A DNA stretch of 64,000 nucleotides from Pelotomaculum_C sp050950345 (GTDB lineage: Bacteria > Bacillota > Desulfotomaculia > Desulfotomaculales > Pelotomaculaceae). Both the position numbers and the translations under genes were made by a program. Of the stretch, positions 36,630 to 46,892 are shown piece after piece. The notes beneath the pieces were generated by a model. It was not told the origin of the DNA and did not search any database. It worked only from the letters and a program-made list of their open reading frames with translations. The DNA lies in contig JBMNHK010000010.1 in the NCBI GenBank assembly GCA_050950345.1, forward strand, positions 124,001 to 188,000. Direction: 5' to 3'. The stretch's first letter is position 1; each line of letters opens with the position of its first letter.

Positions 36630-36820
36630 TGATTAGTCAACCTCCGTTTTTCAGATTCAAGGCATCCCGGTCAAACAAAAGTTATATAGAATACATATTA
36701 TCATATAATAGTGTTTTTAAAAACTATTTATTTATATAGTTAGCCAATTATGTTAAATATATTTTTCACTTTGGCTTAAATATGCCACAATATTTCTACA
36801 TAAACATTTAAATTATTAGC

Positions 36821-37753
36821 CTAATACCCTAGGACCTTCATCATATTACGGACTGTTTGTATCGAATTACCCAGGGCCGTTTTTTCATCCGGAGTCAGTT
36901 CTAATTCAATTATCTTTTCAACGCCATTACCGCCTATTAACGCAGGTACGCCGGTGTAAATTTCTTTAGCTCCATATTCCCCATTCAGATAGGCGGTTAC
37001 CGGCAGGACACGCTTTTTGTCCTTTAGTACGGCTTCAGCCATTTCCACACAAGCCGCAGCCGGGGCATAATATGCACTGCCGGTTTTTAGATAACTTACT
37101 ATTTCAGCGCCGCCGTTAGCTGTTCTCTTAACGATTTCATTAAGCCTTTCAACAGGGAGCAATTTTGTGATTGGGATACAACCTGCAACAGCATGGCTTA
37201 AGATAGGAACCATTGAGTCACCATGCCCGCCCAGCACCATCGCACTGACATCCTTATAGGAGATACCCAATTCCAGGGCAAGGAAAGTGCGAAGACGGGC
37301 TGAATCCAGCACGCCGGCTTGACCAAAAACACGGTTTGCCGGGAAGCCGCTGGTCTTATAAGCTGTATAAACCATTACATCCAGCGGATTTGATACTACT
37401 ATCAAAGTGCAATCCGGTGAATAGCGAACAATATTTTCTGTGACGGAGTGCACAATCTTATAGTTGGTATGGAGCAAGTCATCCCTGGTCATCCCTGGCT
37501 TGCGGGCAATACCGGCAGTGATAATGACTAAATCAGAATCAGCTGTGTCCGCATAGCTATTAGTGCCGGTAATAATGCTGTCAAAATCCATGATAGGAGC
37601 AGCTTGCATCAAGTCAAGGGCCTTGCCCTGGGGAAGACCTTCAACAACATCGATAAGTACAATATCGCCCAGTTCCTTAGCTGCTGCCCATTGAGCAGTT
37701 GTTGCGCCGACATTGCCGGCGCCAACGATAGTAATCTTTTTCCTTTTATGCAT
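36821..37753 (-). CDS. mdh: Malate dehydrogenase (LDH-like, NAD-dependent)
   Basis: A 310-aa NAD-dependent enzyme oxidising malate to oxaloacetate. NAD-binding VGAGNVG is at residues 10-16, the malate-selective Arg lies in ARKPGMTRDDLL, and the catalytic His is in GGHGDSM. ATG 37753 is chosen for GGAGG about eight bases upstream; the frame is open a further 18 codons. It is the last gene of the fumA-fumB-sucC-sucD-mdh operon. Confidence 0.94.
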   Translation of the reverse strand: MHKRKKITIVGAGNVGATTAQWAAAKELGDIVLIDVVEGLPQGKALDLMQAAPIMDFDSIITGTNSYADTADSDLVIITAGIARKPGMTRDDLLHTNYKIVHSVTENIVRYSPDCTLIVVSNPLDVMVYTAYKTSGFPANRVFGQAGVLDSARLRTFLALELGISYKDVSAMVLGGHGDSMVPILSHAVAGCIPITKLLPVERLNEIVKRTANGGAEIVSYLKTGSAYYAPAAACVEMAEAVLKDKKRVLPVTAYLNGEYGAKEIYTGVPALIGGNGVEKIIELELTPDEKTALGNSIQTVRNMMKVLGY

Positions 37754-37836
37754 TAAGCTATCCTCCAAATTCCAGAAAAAATAACAATCTCTCCCTTTAG
37801 CATCCATAGCAGCCAGGTTTTCCGGGGGATTATTGT

Positions 37837-38706
37837 TTATCGGCCTAATGCTTCCTTGACGAGAGCCGGTACTTCAAATGGCAGAGTTGCTACTTTGACT
37901 CCAACGGCATTAAGAGCCTCAACCTTACCTTGGAAGGTACCTTTCCCCCGTTCAATGATTGCTCCGGCGTGTCCCATCCGTTTGCCGGGAGGAGCGCTTT
38001 TTCCAGCGATATATCCTATAACCGGCTTAGTCATTGTCTTAATATATTCGGCGGCTGTTTCTTCTGCGTTGCCACCAATTTCACCGATTAATACGACTGC
38101 TTTGGTTTGCGGATCCTTTTCGAACATTTGTAGTATTTCGGTAAAGGATGTCCCCACTACACGGTCCCCACCCATCCCTACTACAGTAGATTGGCCCAGG
38201 CCGTTTGCGGTCAAATTGCCGACAATCTCATAGGTTAGTGTTCCAGAGCGGGCTACTACACCAACAGAGCCTTCTATGAAATATTTGTTGGGAGGGATAC
38301 CAATTTTACATTTGCCTGAGGACACAATGCCGAAAGTATTGGGACCGATAATGATCGAACCCTTCCTCCTGGCATAAGCCACCATTTTAAGCTCGTCGTG
38401 TACCGGTACACCTTCAGTGATGACCACAACTACACGAATACCGGCATCAATGGCTTCAAAAGTTGCATCCATGGTGCCTGCTGCAGGTATAAATATCACG
38501 GCTGCATCGATATTATGGTTGCTGCATGCTTCACGCACAGTGTTATATACAGGAACCCCTTCAACAAGTGTTCCTCCCTTACCAGGACTCGTTCCGGCTA
38601 CAATCTTGGTGCCGTAATCAAGCATTTGTTTGGTGTGGAAGGTGCCTTGTTTGCCGGTCATGCCCATGACTAATACATTAGTATGCTCATCTATAATAAT
38701 AGCCAA
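37837..38706 (-). CDS. sucD: Succinyl-CoA synthetase alpha subunit
   Basis: A 289-aa CoA-binding subunit. It has the CoA-binding MGMTGKQGTFH near the N terminus and the phospho-histidine in GKRMGHAGAI. TTG 38706 gives the usual N terminus (AIIIDEHT) with GAGAGGA nine bases upstream; ATG 38715 would sit almost on the SD. With SucC it interconverts succinyl-CoA and succinate with NTP formation, here probably on the methylmalonyl-CoA route. Confidence 0.92.
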   Translation of the reverse strand: MAIIIDEHTNVLVMGMTGKQGTFHTKQMLDYGTKIVAGTSPGKGGTLVEGVPVYNTVREACSNHNIDAAVIFIPAAGTMDATFEAIDAGIRVVVVITEGVPVHDELKMVAYARRKGSIIIGPNTFGIVSSGKCKIGIPPNKYFIEGSVGVVARSGTLTYEIVGNLTANGLGQSTVVGMGGDRVVGTSFTEILQMFEKDPQTKAVVLIGEIGGNAEETAAEYIKTMTKPVIGYIAGKSAPPGKRMGHAGAIIERGKGTFQGKVEALNAVGVKVATLPFEVPALVKEALGR

Positions 38707-38742
38707 TTCAACCATTCCTCTCTTGTTATTAAATTTAAGAAG

Positions 38743-39867
38743 CTAATTGCCGGACTGCCTGGCAAGTTCAACAGCTTTTTTCGCAGCATCTTGCATGGAA
38801 TCGAATGCTTCCACCCCAATGTCTGTGAGTATGGCACGACCTTCTTCTTGATTAGTTCCTACCAGCCTGATCACGACCGGACAGTTGAAACCTACCGATT
38901 CCTTGATATCTTTAAAGGCTAAAGCGACTTGATCGCAACGGGTAATCCCACCGAAGATATTAATGAACATGGACTTTGGATTTTTCGCAATAAGCAGCTC
39001 CAGGGCTTTGGCTGTTTCTTCACGCCCTGTGCCTCCACCGCAGTCGAGAAAGTTGGCGGCTGAGCCTCCGTAGTATTGGAGTGTATCCAATGTCCCCATG
39101 GTAATACCGGCACCGTTGGCCATAACAGCAATATTACCATCCAGGTCTACATAGGAAAGGCCTAACTCTTTGGCTGCTTTTTCAGTAGCGGTGCGCTCTT
39201 CTACATAAGGTACGTCCTTTTGCCGGTAAAGTGCATCATCGTCAATGGTTATCTTGGAGTCGGCAGCGATAACTTTGTCGTCACTGAAAACTAATGGATT
39301 TATTTCTACCAGTTCAGCGTCTTTTTGGACAAATATTTTATATAGGGTCTGGATTATTTTAACCAGTTCTTTACCATGAGTTCCCTTTAACGGTATGTCT
39401 AACCGGCGCACTACATCTCTGGCTATAAAAGGCTGCATTCCTAATTCCGGATCGATGTATTGTTTGATGATTAACGCTTCATCTACTTCTTCTATATCCA
39501 TACCGCCGCTGGCTGAGGCAATCAGAACCGGCATTTTTGCCCCGCCGTCTATAGTAATAGACAGATATAGTTCCCTATCGATTTTTAATTTCTCTTCTAC
39601 CAGGAGTGTTTCCACCGTTAGACCCTGAATATCCATCCCCAATAGCTCTTTAGCTGCAGCTGCAGCTTGTTCCGGTGTGTCAGCAAATTTAATGCCGCCG
39701 GCTTTACCTCTTTTTCCGGTAAGAACCTGAGATTTTATCACAACAGGTTTTCCAATCTCAGCTGCTGTTGAGGCAGCTTCTTCAGGATTTGTGACCATTT
39801 TGCCAGGGGGGACCGGAAGACCGTATTTGGCAAATAGCTCCTTACCCATATACTCAAACATTTTCAT
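38743..39867 (-). CDS. sucC: Succinyl-CoA synthetase beta subunit
   Basis: A 374-aa ATP-grasp subunit. The N-terminal grasp region includes KSQVLTGKRGKAGGIKFA; the metal-binding VEINPLVFSDD and C-terminal DCGGGTGREE and NIFGGITRCD are in place. It starts at ATG 39867 with GGAGA upstream (a second ATG follows two codons later). It lies 36 bases upstream of sucD and forms the active heteromer with it. Confidence 0.94.
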   Translation of the reverse strand: MKMFEYMGKELFAKYGLPVPPGKMVTNPEEAASTAAEIGKPVVIKSQVLTGKRGKAGGIKFADTPEQAAAAAKELLGMDIQGLTVETLLVEEKLKIDRELYLSITIDGGAKMPVLIASASGGMDIEEVDEALIIKQYIDPELGMQPFIARDVVRRLDIPLKGTHGKELVKIIQTLYKIFVQKDAELVEINPLVFSDDKVIAADSKITIDDDALYRQKDVPYVEERTATEKAAKELGLSYVDLDGNIAVMANGAGITMGTLDTLQYYGGSAANFLDCGGGTGREETAKALELLIAKNPKSMFINIFGGITRCDQVALAFKDIKESVGFNCPVVIRLVGTNQEEGRAILTDIGVEAFDSMQDAAKKAVELARQSGN

Positions 39868-39917
39868 TAGGCTGCATATCTCCTCTCTGACTTTTATTCT
39901 ATAAACAATATAAGCTC

Positions 39918-40472
39918 CTATTTAGAAGCATACATCGTAATACCTTCTTCATAAAAGTTGCCACCGTGGATATCATTTACAACTATAACCGGGAAATTTT
40001 CTACCAGCAGTTCATGTATCGCTTCTGCTCCCAGCTCCGGGTAAGCAATTACTCTGCAAGCCTTGATGCATTTTGAAATTAAAGCGGCAGCACCACCGAC
40101 AGCAGCAAAATAGATGCCTTTGTATTGCTTCAGGGCCTTAATTACGCTCTCAGATCTGGCTCCTTTACCAATACTGGCCTTAAGACCGAGCTCGTATAGT
40201 TTTGGAGTATAGGGATCCATCCGGTAACTGGTTGTCGGGCCGGCTGCGCCAATTACAGCACCTGGTCTTGCAGGTGTTGGTCCCACATAATAAATGGCTT
40301 GACCTTTGAGATTAAAAGGTAGTTCCTTACCCTGTTCAATCAGTTCGATTAATCTTTTATGCGCAGCATCACGGGCAGTATATATTATACCATTAAGAAG
40401 AACCCGTTGGCCGCTCCGCAGCTTCTCAACATCATGATCAGATAACGGTGTTGTTAAGATGATTCGTTCCAA
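39918..40472 (-). CDS. fumB: Fumarate hydratase class I, beta subunit
   Basis: A 184-aa C-terminal-type subunit of iron-sulfur fumarase. The motifs LLNGIIYTARDAAHKR, YYVGPTPARPG, GAAGPTTSYRMD and GKGARS are characteristic. The start is TTG with GGGGCGAGGG upstream. It works with the alpha subunit encoded 28 bases upstream to hydrate fumarate to malate. The split two-gene form is usual in strict anaerobes. Confidence 0.93.
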   Translation of the reverse strand: MERIILTTPLSDHDVEKLRSGQRVLLNGIIYTARDAAHKRLIELIEQGKELPFNLKGQAIYYVGPTPARPGAVIGAAGPTTSYRMDPYTPKLYELGLKASIGKGARSESVIKALKQYKGIYFAAVGGAAALISKCIKACRVIAYPELGAEAIHELLVENFPVIVVNDIHGGNFYEEGITMYASK

Positions 40473-40500
40473 TACCCTCGCCCCTTTTAGCGTTACTTAT

Positions 40501-41358
40501 TTAAAGTATAATTTCTTTGTGCCTGGCCGCGTGGCAATTGAGGTTTACTGCCACAGGCAGGCTTGCTATATGGGCGGCATGTATCTCAATATGAACAGCC
40601 AGCGCAGTAGTTGTACCGCCAAAACCCTGCGGGCCAATTCCTAGTTTGTTAATTTCTTCAAGCAGCTCTTGTTCCAAATTAGCAATATCCGGATATTTGC
40701 TTCTCTGACCAATTTTTCTGAGCAGCGCAAGCTTGGACAGCAGGGCGCATTTTTCAAAAGTACCGCCAATACCCACTCCTACAATAACTGGTGGGCAAGG
40801 GTTGGGGCCAGCTGATCTAACAACATCAATAACAAATTTTCGCACACCATCCACCCCATCAGCAGGTTTAAGCATCTTGATCTGGCTCATATTCTCACTG
40901 CCGCCGCCCTTAGGGGCAAAAATAATCCGAATTTTATCGCCCTGCACTATCTTAGTGTGGATGACAGCCGGGGTGTTGTCTCCAGTATTTATGCGAGTCA
41001 GTGGGTGGCTTACAATCGATTTTCTGAGGTAGCCTTCTGTATAACCTCTTCTTACTCCCTCATTAATCGCATCGTAAAGATCACCGCCTATTATTCTCAC
41101 ATCTTGACCTAATTCCACAAATACGACGGCAAATCCGGTATCCTGACATATCGGTACCAACTCTTCCCGGGCAATCTTTGCATTTTCTAAAAGTTGCAGG
41201 AGGATCCCTTTTCCTGTTGCTGAGGTTTCACTAGCTAACGCTTTTTGCAGCTCTTTAATCACATCTTCCCCCAGTGAAAAGTTAGCCTCCTGGCTCATCT
41301 TAGCCACTGCCTCAGTTATCGCAGCAGTATCAATTATTTTAATTTTTGGTCCCTCCAA
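40501..41358 (-). CDS. fumA: Fumarate hydratase class I, alpha subunit
   Basis: A subunit of up to 285 aa carrying the 4Fe-4S cluster. Conserved cysteines are visible in VPICQDTGFA, in NPCPPVIVGVGIGGTFEKCA, and near the C terminus in NLNCHA. The start is unclear: TTG 41358 is the first usable codon but has no SD and overlaps GGAGGG, whereas an in-frame ATT at 41343 lies exactly seven bases after that GGAGGG. I list the longer form. It is first in the fum-suc-mdh operon; the 356-base gap to lexA is divergent promoter space. Confidence 0.9.
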   Translation of the reverse strand: MEGPKIKIIDTAAITEAVAKMSQEANFSLGEDVIKELQKALASETSATGKGILLQLLENAKIAREELVPICQDTGFAVVFVELGQDVRIIGGDLYDAINEGVRRGYTEGYLRKSIVSHPLTRINTGDNTPAVIHTKIVQGDKIRIIFAPKGGGSENMSQIKMLKPADGVDGVRKFVIDVVRSAGPNPCPPVIVGVGIGGTFEKCALLSKLALLRKIGQRSKYPDIANLEQELLEEINKLGIGPQGFGGTTTALAVHIEIHAAHIASLPVAVNLNCHAARHKEIIL

Positions 41359-41640
41359 GCCTAATTTTACCCACTTCTAGTTGCAGATAAGCAAAAATCA
41401 ATTATGTTTGAGTAATTAATGCTGTAAGTTTATATGTAAGCAAGTTATTGTATTTTTAGCCATATTATCTGGAAGAGTGTTAAAGGTCAAGTATTAAAGA
41501 ACGTTGATATATTTATTTAAAAATAATGCTTGTTGAGATAGTAACTAAATATGATGTACTCATTTGCGGTTTATCATTATTTCTACAATAATCAATCTGC
41601 TCCCTTCAAAAATAATGAAAAACAAAAACCCAATTTGGCC

Positions 41641-41681
41641 CGAACAAGTGTTTTGTTAAAAATAGATATTTATGTTATAAT
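41641..41681 (+). promoter_or_regulatory. lexA promoter with LexA (SOS) box
   Basis: CGAACAAGTGTTTT at 41641-41654 matches the Gram-positive LexA box (CGAAC-N4-GTTCG) in its left half and in GTT. It overlaps the start of a promoter with TTGTTA at 41653-41658 and TATAAT at 41676-41681, spaced 17 bases. LexA bound here would block its own transcription. Confidence 0.8.
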
Positions 41682-41714
41682 AGCATTGCAATCAATAATA
41701 AAGGTTGGTGAAAA

Positions 41715-42320
41715 ATGGCTAAGACTTTAACTCCCAAACAAGCAGAAATTCTGGCCATGATCAAAGATAATTTGCGCACGAAAGGTTACCCCCCCTCAGT
41801 ACGGGAGATTGGTCAGGCGGTCGGTTTGAGTTCTAGCTCCACTGTCCATGGCTATTTGAGAAAACTTGAAAAAATGGGTTACTTGAGAAGAGATCCAGCC
41901 AAACCGAGAGCTATTGAGGTGTTGGAACAGGATGAGCCTAAAGTAGAATGTGTGAATGTTCCGGTACTTGGAAAGGTAGCAGCAGGAGCACCGCTCCTGG
42001 CAGTGGAAAATATGGAGGATTTATTTCCCCTGCCTGCTCATTTTATTGGTAACGGTGAATTCTTCATGCTAGAGGTTAAAGGTGAAAGCATGATCGAAGC
42101 AGGTATCCTCAATGGTGACATGGTTATAGTAAGGCAACAACATGATGCCGATAACGGAGATATCGTTGTTGCTTTGCTCGAAGAAGAAGCAACGGTGAAG
42201 AGGTTATATAAAGAAAAAGACAGGGCAAGGCTACAACCGGAGAATAGTATGATGGAGCCGATATATACAGATAATCTGCAAGTGATTGGTAAAGTAATCG
42301 GTCTGATTCGGAAAATCTGA
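41715..42320 (+). CDS. lexA: SOS repressor LexA
   Basis: A 201-aa repressor-protease. It has an N-terminal winged helix (SVREIGQAVGLSSSSTVHGYLRKLE), the self-cleavage bond Ala90-Gly91 in VAAGAP, and the catalytic pair Ser125 (GESM) and Lys162 (TVKRL). RecA filaments trigger its self-cleavage and release SOS genes. The promoter carries a LexA box. Its stop directly abuts the stop of the convergent response regulator gene with no terminator between. Confidence 0.96.
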   Translation: MAKTLTPKQAEILAMIKDNLRTKGYPPSVREIGQAVGLSSSSTVHGYLRKLEKMGYLRRDPAKPRAIEVLEQDEPKVECVNVPVLGKVAAGAPLLAVENMEDLFPLPAHFIGNGEFFMLEVKGESMIEAGILNGDMVIVRQQHDADNGDIVVALLEEEATVKRLYKEKDRARLQPENSMMEPIYTDNLQVIGKVIGLIRKI

Positions 42321-43019
42321 TCACTCGATGGTGCGGTAGCGGTTGATTGGACGACCAACTGAACCATACTGTAGTTCTAGCATGACACGGTTTGACTTTT
42401 CCAGAAAATCAAGATAACGTCTCGCTGTTACCCTGGCTAAGCCAACTCCTATTGCTACTTCTTCGGCAGAAAGTGAGCTGTTTTTTTCCTTTAAGTACTG
42501 ATAAACTTGTTTTAAGGTTATTTCATTCAGTCCTTTGGGCATTTCTTCTTCTTTTTCTTCAGCTGCTTCTGCCTGCCTGACCTGGTTTGGATTCAGATGA
42601 TCAAGCTCGTTTTGGCTTAATTTGATATTTTTGCTGCTGAACCGGCTATACAGATTATAGTAATGGTTTAAAGCTATTTTGAGCCGTGTAAATTTAAAAG
42701 GCTTAATAATATAGTCGATAGCTCCGCAACGAAACGCTTTCTGAACGGTTTCAACGTCGTTAGCGGCCGTAACAGCAATTACATCAACAGGTAAGCCAAG
42801 ATACCTGATCTCCTGCAATACCTGCACCCCGTCCATATCTGGAAGATAAATATCCATAAGAGTTAGGCCGGGGTTCTTTTCTTTAATAATCTCCAGTGTT
42901 TCTTTGCCGGAAGACGCCGTTCCCACAACTTTAAAACCCGGCACAGCAGCGACAAAGCCCCTATTGATTTCAACTATCATAGGGTCATCATCAACGATAA
43001 CTACGTCAATTTTCAGCAT
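42321..43019 (-). CDS. CitB/DcuR-type response regulator, orphan
   Basis: A 232-aa two-domain regulator. The receiver has VDDD at the N terminus, phospho-acceptor Asp in LMDIYLPDMDG, and IKPFKF. A charged linker (EAAEEKEEEMPKG) leads to a C-terminal helix-turn-helix (SLSAEEVAIGVGLARVTARRYLDFLE) typical of CitB, DcuR and DctR. These usually respond to C4-dicarboxylates or citrate with a membrane kinase, but no kinase gene is adjacent. It lies about 1 kb from the fumarase genes. Confidence 0.85.
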   Translation of the reverse strand: MLKIDVVIVDDDPMIVEINRGFVAAVPGFKVVGTASSGKETLEIIKEKNPGLTLMDIYLPDMDGVQVLQEIRYLGLPVDVIAVTAANDVETVQKAFRCGAIDYIIKPFKFTRLKIALNHYYNLYSRFSSKNIKLSQNELDHLNPNQVRQAEAAEEKEEEMPKGLNEITLKQVYQYLKEKNSSLSAEEVAIGVGLARVTARRYLDFLEKSNRVMLELQYGSVGRPINRYRTIE

Positions 43020-43211
43020 ATTTCACCTGCTACTTGTATTTGTTACATTTACTTAAGCCTGGATAAACAGGAAAAATGATTTTTGGTTATTTTGGTTTAC
43101 CTGGCTAAGCGGCATAACTGATAATGCTGATATATAGCAACATAGTGTTATTTTAGATATATAATCAAAACATCCTGCATTGTGGGAACAAAATAAACAA
43201 AATTATTTCTT

Positions 43212-43251
43212 AAAAAAGCGAACGTTTCTTACTTTGGTAGGAAACGTTCGC
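43212..43251 (-). terminator. Terminator overlapping the 3' end of the LysR gene
   Basis: On the minus strand GCGAACGTTTC pairs with GAAACGTTCGC and runs into TTTTTTAAG. The gene's TAA stop lies in the loop region, so the stem uses the last codons. Confidence 0.88.
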
Positions 43252-44143
43252 TTGCTTCAGGATCATTTAAATATTTGCAGAATTCTTCTGTAACGAATCC
43301 CCCGATACTCTGGGTGAGCTTAATAATAAAGAAAGCACGATTTAGGTTGAGACCCTCCACCTGTACTTCCGAGATCCTTTTTAATTGAAGTACGTCCTTT
43401 ACAGCATAACGGGAGACAATGCTTACTCCCAATCCTGCTTCAACTGCTGTTATAACAGCCCTTGTACTGCCCAGCTCCATTCCCTTGGGGATATCATCAA
43501 GCTGTATCCCCTTTTCCTCCAGGATCATCTCCAATGAACGCCTGGTACCAGAACCCTTTTCCCTTAAGATCATCACCCCATTCTTAAGCTCATCAAGGTT
43601 AATTACACCTTTTTGTGCCCATGGGTGGCTTTGATTGACTATCAGCACCATTTCATCCTGTAGCCAGGGTGTGCACTCTATCCCGTCTCCTTCAACCGGT
43701 ATGCCGGTTATGCCTAGATCTATCTCTCTTTCCCGCACCCACCTGGTCACTAAGCCGCTACCAGCAATCTTTAAAGAAATTTGAATGCCAGGATAGAGTT
43801 CTTTAAAACCTCCAATTAACAAGGGCATTACATATTCACCAGGAATAGTACTGGCGCCTATGACAAGATTGCCGGTCTTAAGTCCTTTTAAATCATCAAG
43901 ACCAGCTTTGATTTTATTGTAGTGCTTGATCATTTTTTTTGCTTCTGGATACAATAAACGACCGGCTTCAGTCAAGATGACTTTCTTGTCACCGCGCTGA
44001 AACAAATCTACCTCCAGGTTTTCCTCAAGAGCCTTAATTTGAAAACTGACTGCTGGTTGGCTCATATAAAGTTGACGGGCAGCTTTAGTGAAGCTTTGCA
44101 ATTCAGTTACCCATAAGAAAGCCTCTAGTTGTTTAAAATTCAA
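43229..44143 (-). CDS. LysR-family transcriptional regulator
   Basis: A 304-aa regulator with an N-terminal winged helix (SFTKAARQLYMSQPAVSFQIKALEE) and a two-lobed periplasmic-binding-like effector domain (LVIGASTIPGEYVMP, then AVEAGLGVSIVSRYAV). It resembles the CysL/YeiE branch. The start is TTG with AAGGTGATATC upstream. The adjacent gene on the same strand, upstream, is the methionine gamma-lyase-like gene; the target is unknown. Confidence 0.88.
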   Translation of the reverse strand: MNFKQLEAFLWVTELQSFTKAARQLYMSQPAVSFQIKALEENLEVDLFQRGDKKVILTEAGRLLYPEAKKMIKHYNKIKAGLDDLKGLKTGNLVIGASTIPGEYVMPLLIGGFKELYPGIQISLKIAGSGLVTRWVREREIDLGITGIPVEGDGIECTPWLQDEMVLIVNQSHPWAQKGVINLDELKNGVMILREKGSGTRRSLEMILEEKGIQLDDIPKGMELGSTRAVITAVEAGLGVSIVSRYAVKDVLQLKRISEVQVEGLNLNRAFFIIKLTQSIGGFVTEEFCKYLNDPEASERFLPK

Positions 44144-44249
44144 GATATCACCTTGCTTCCCATGGTTGTAGATAAGTTAATGTTATGGTTTCTATTTCTA
44201 TAATAAATGTTCTATAATAAATGATTAATACCTGCTTGATAAATAAATC

Positions 44250-45503
<1,254 letters not shown>

Positions 45504-45533
45504 TGGATTTAATTACATCTCCTATTAGAACAT

Positions 45534-46487
45534 TTAGACATCATTTGCTTCCCCCAGTAGATCTTCCCTTGTGAGCTGCATCAATTCTCTTCTTGTAATT
45601 TTCTTACCATCTTGCAAAAGACGTACTGCTTGTTTACGTATGGCCTTCTCAATTAGGTTTCTGACCAACCTGGCGTTGCCGCTGTTTTCATGACACTTCA
45701 GCTCTCTTTCAATAACAAAACGGAGCTCTTCCCTGGCTCCGCCTGAGAGCTCATACTGTTTTTTTTGCAGCATCAGATCGGCAATATCCAATAGTTCAGA
45801 GGTGGAATAGTCAGGAAAGGATAAGTGCACTGGAAAACGAGAGCGGAGCCCTGGGTTTGATTCGATGAACCAATCCATCTCATCCTGATAGCCGGCCAGA
45901 ATCAATACTAGATTATCTCTATGATCCTCCATACCTTTGACAAGGGCGTCAATAGCTTCTTTACCGAAGTCCTTTTCTCCGCCTCTGGCTAAGGAATAGG
46001 CTTCATCAATAAAAAGAATGCCTCCCAGTGCTTTTTTTATTTGCTCCCTGGTTTTTTGAGCGGTGTGACCAATGAATTCGCCCACCATATCCGCCCTCTC
46101 AACCTCGACCAAATGCCCTTTTGGAAGAACACCAATTTCTTTGAATAATTTACCCAAAATTCTTGCCACTGTTGTTTTACCTGTGCCGGGATTCCCTTTG
46201 AAAATCATATGCAAAGACAGTGGTTCCACTGCCAGCCCTTCGACTTGCCTGCACTTCTGTATTTTAACAAAAGCGTATATTTCTTCGATGAGCTGTTTAA
46301 CTTTATTTAATCCAATTAATGAATTTAGCTCGTTTAATATCTCCCTGGCGTTATGCGAGACCACATCATTGGAACGTCGTGGCATGACAAATACAGGCTG
46401 TTTAGCATAGCCGATTTTTTTTATGTTAACATGACTTCTATTGGTTGTTCCAGCATATTCCTGTCCGTTCCTGATGTTAATTTTCAC
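45534..46487 (-). CDS. spoVK: Stage V sporulation protein K (AAA ATPase)
   Basis: A 317-aa AAA+ ATPase of the SpoVK/CbbX family, needed for spore maturation in Bacillus. Walker A GNPGTGKTT, the EFIGHTAQKT pore region, Walker B ILFIDEAYSL and the arginine-finger part NPGLRSRFP are complete. The start is GTG with GAGGTGG upstream; an ATG 34 codons in is possible. It lies downstream of hfq, after a terminator. Confidence 0.9.
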   Translation of the reverse strand: MKINIRNGQEYAGTTNRSHVNIKKIGYAKQPVFVMPRRSNDVVSHNAREILNELNSLIGLNKVKQLIEEIYAFVKIQKCRQVEGLAVEPLSLHMIFKGNPGTGKTTVARILGKLFKEIGVLPKGHLVEVERADMVGEFIGHTAQKTREQIKKALGGILFIDEAYSLARGGEKDFGKEAIDALVKGMEDHRDNLVLILAGYQDEMDWFIESNPGLRSRFPVHLSFPDYSTSELLDIADLMLQKKQYELSGGAREELRFVIERELKCHENSGNARLVRNLIEKAIRKQAVRLLQDGKKITRRELMQLTREDLLGEANDV

Positions 46488-46556
46488 CCTTTGTCAGCCA
46501 CCTCTGCAAGCATCAGATCAATTAATATATACGCTTGCGGTGACTATTTACGACCA

Positions 46557-46584
46557 AAAAATACGCCCCTCAATTTAAGGGGCG
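46557..46584 (-). terminator. Rho-independent terminator of hfq
   Basis: Minus strand CGCCCCT / AGGGGCG with a 6-7 base loop, followed by TATTTTTT. Confidence 0.88.
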
Positions 46585-46603
46585 CAGGGTGAGCCCATCA
46601 AAT

Positions 46604-46843
46604 TCAGCTTTTTGTTTCAGAAAAAGATGTGCTAATAGATCTAATAGGGCTAATAGTCGAAATGGCATGTTTATAAACCATTAATTGTTTGCCTTCACTT
46701 TCTATGATCACTGTAAAGTTATCAAAGCCCTTAACCATTCCTTTAAGCTGAAAGCCGTTAATAAGGAATATTGTGACAGGGATATTCTCCTTTCTTACCT
46801 GATTTAAAAAAGCATCCTGTAAGTTTATTTGGGGTTTTGTCAT
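46604..46843 (-). CDS. hfq: RNA chaperone Hfq
   Basis: A 79-aa Sm-like protein forming a hexamer that binds small RNAs and mRNAs. Sm1 (LNQVRKENIPVTIFLINGFQ) and Sm2 (YKHAIST) are intact. SD GGAGG precedes the ATG. It lies just after miaA, the standard bacterial order. Confidence 0.96.
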   Translation of the reverse strand: MTKPQINLQDAFLNQVRKENIPVTIFLINGFQLKGMVKGFDNFTVIIESEGKQLMVYKHAISTISPIRSISTSFSETKS

Positions 46844-46892
46844 AAAGGAAAAACCTCCGTTGGGTATTTTTGTTATTATGTTTCTACAAACC

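Noticed and set aside
36630..36820. Inverted repeat around TAGTTTTTAAAAAC in the pyruvate oxidoreductase leader as a Rex operator
   Set aside because: It does not match the Rex consensus and A/T-rich palindromes are common here.
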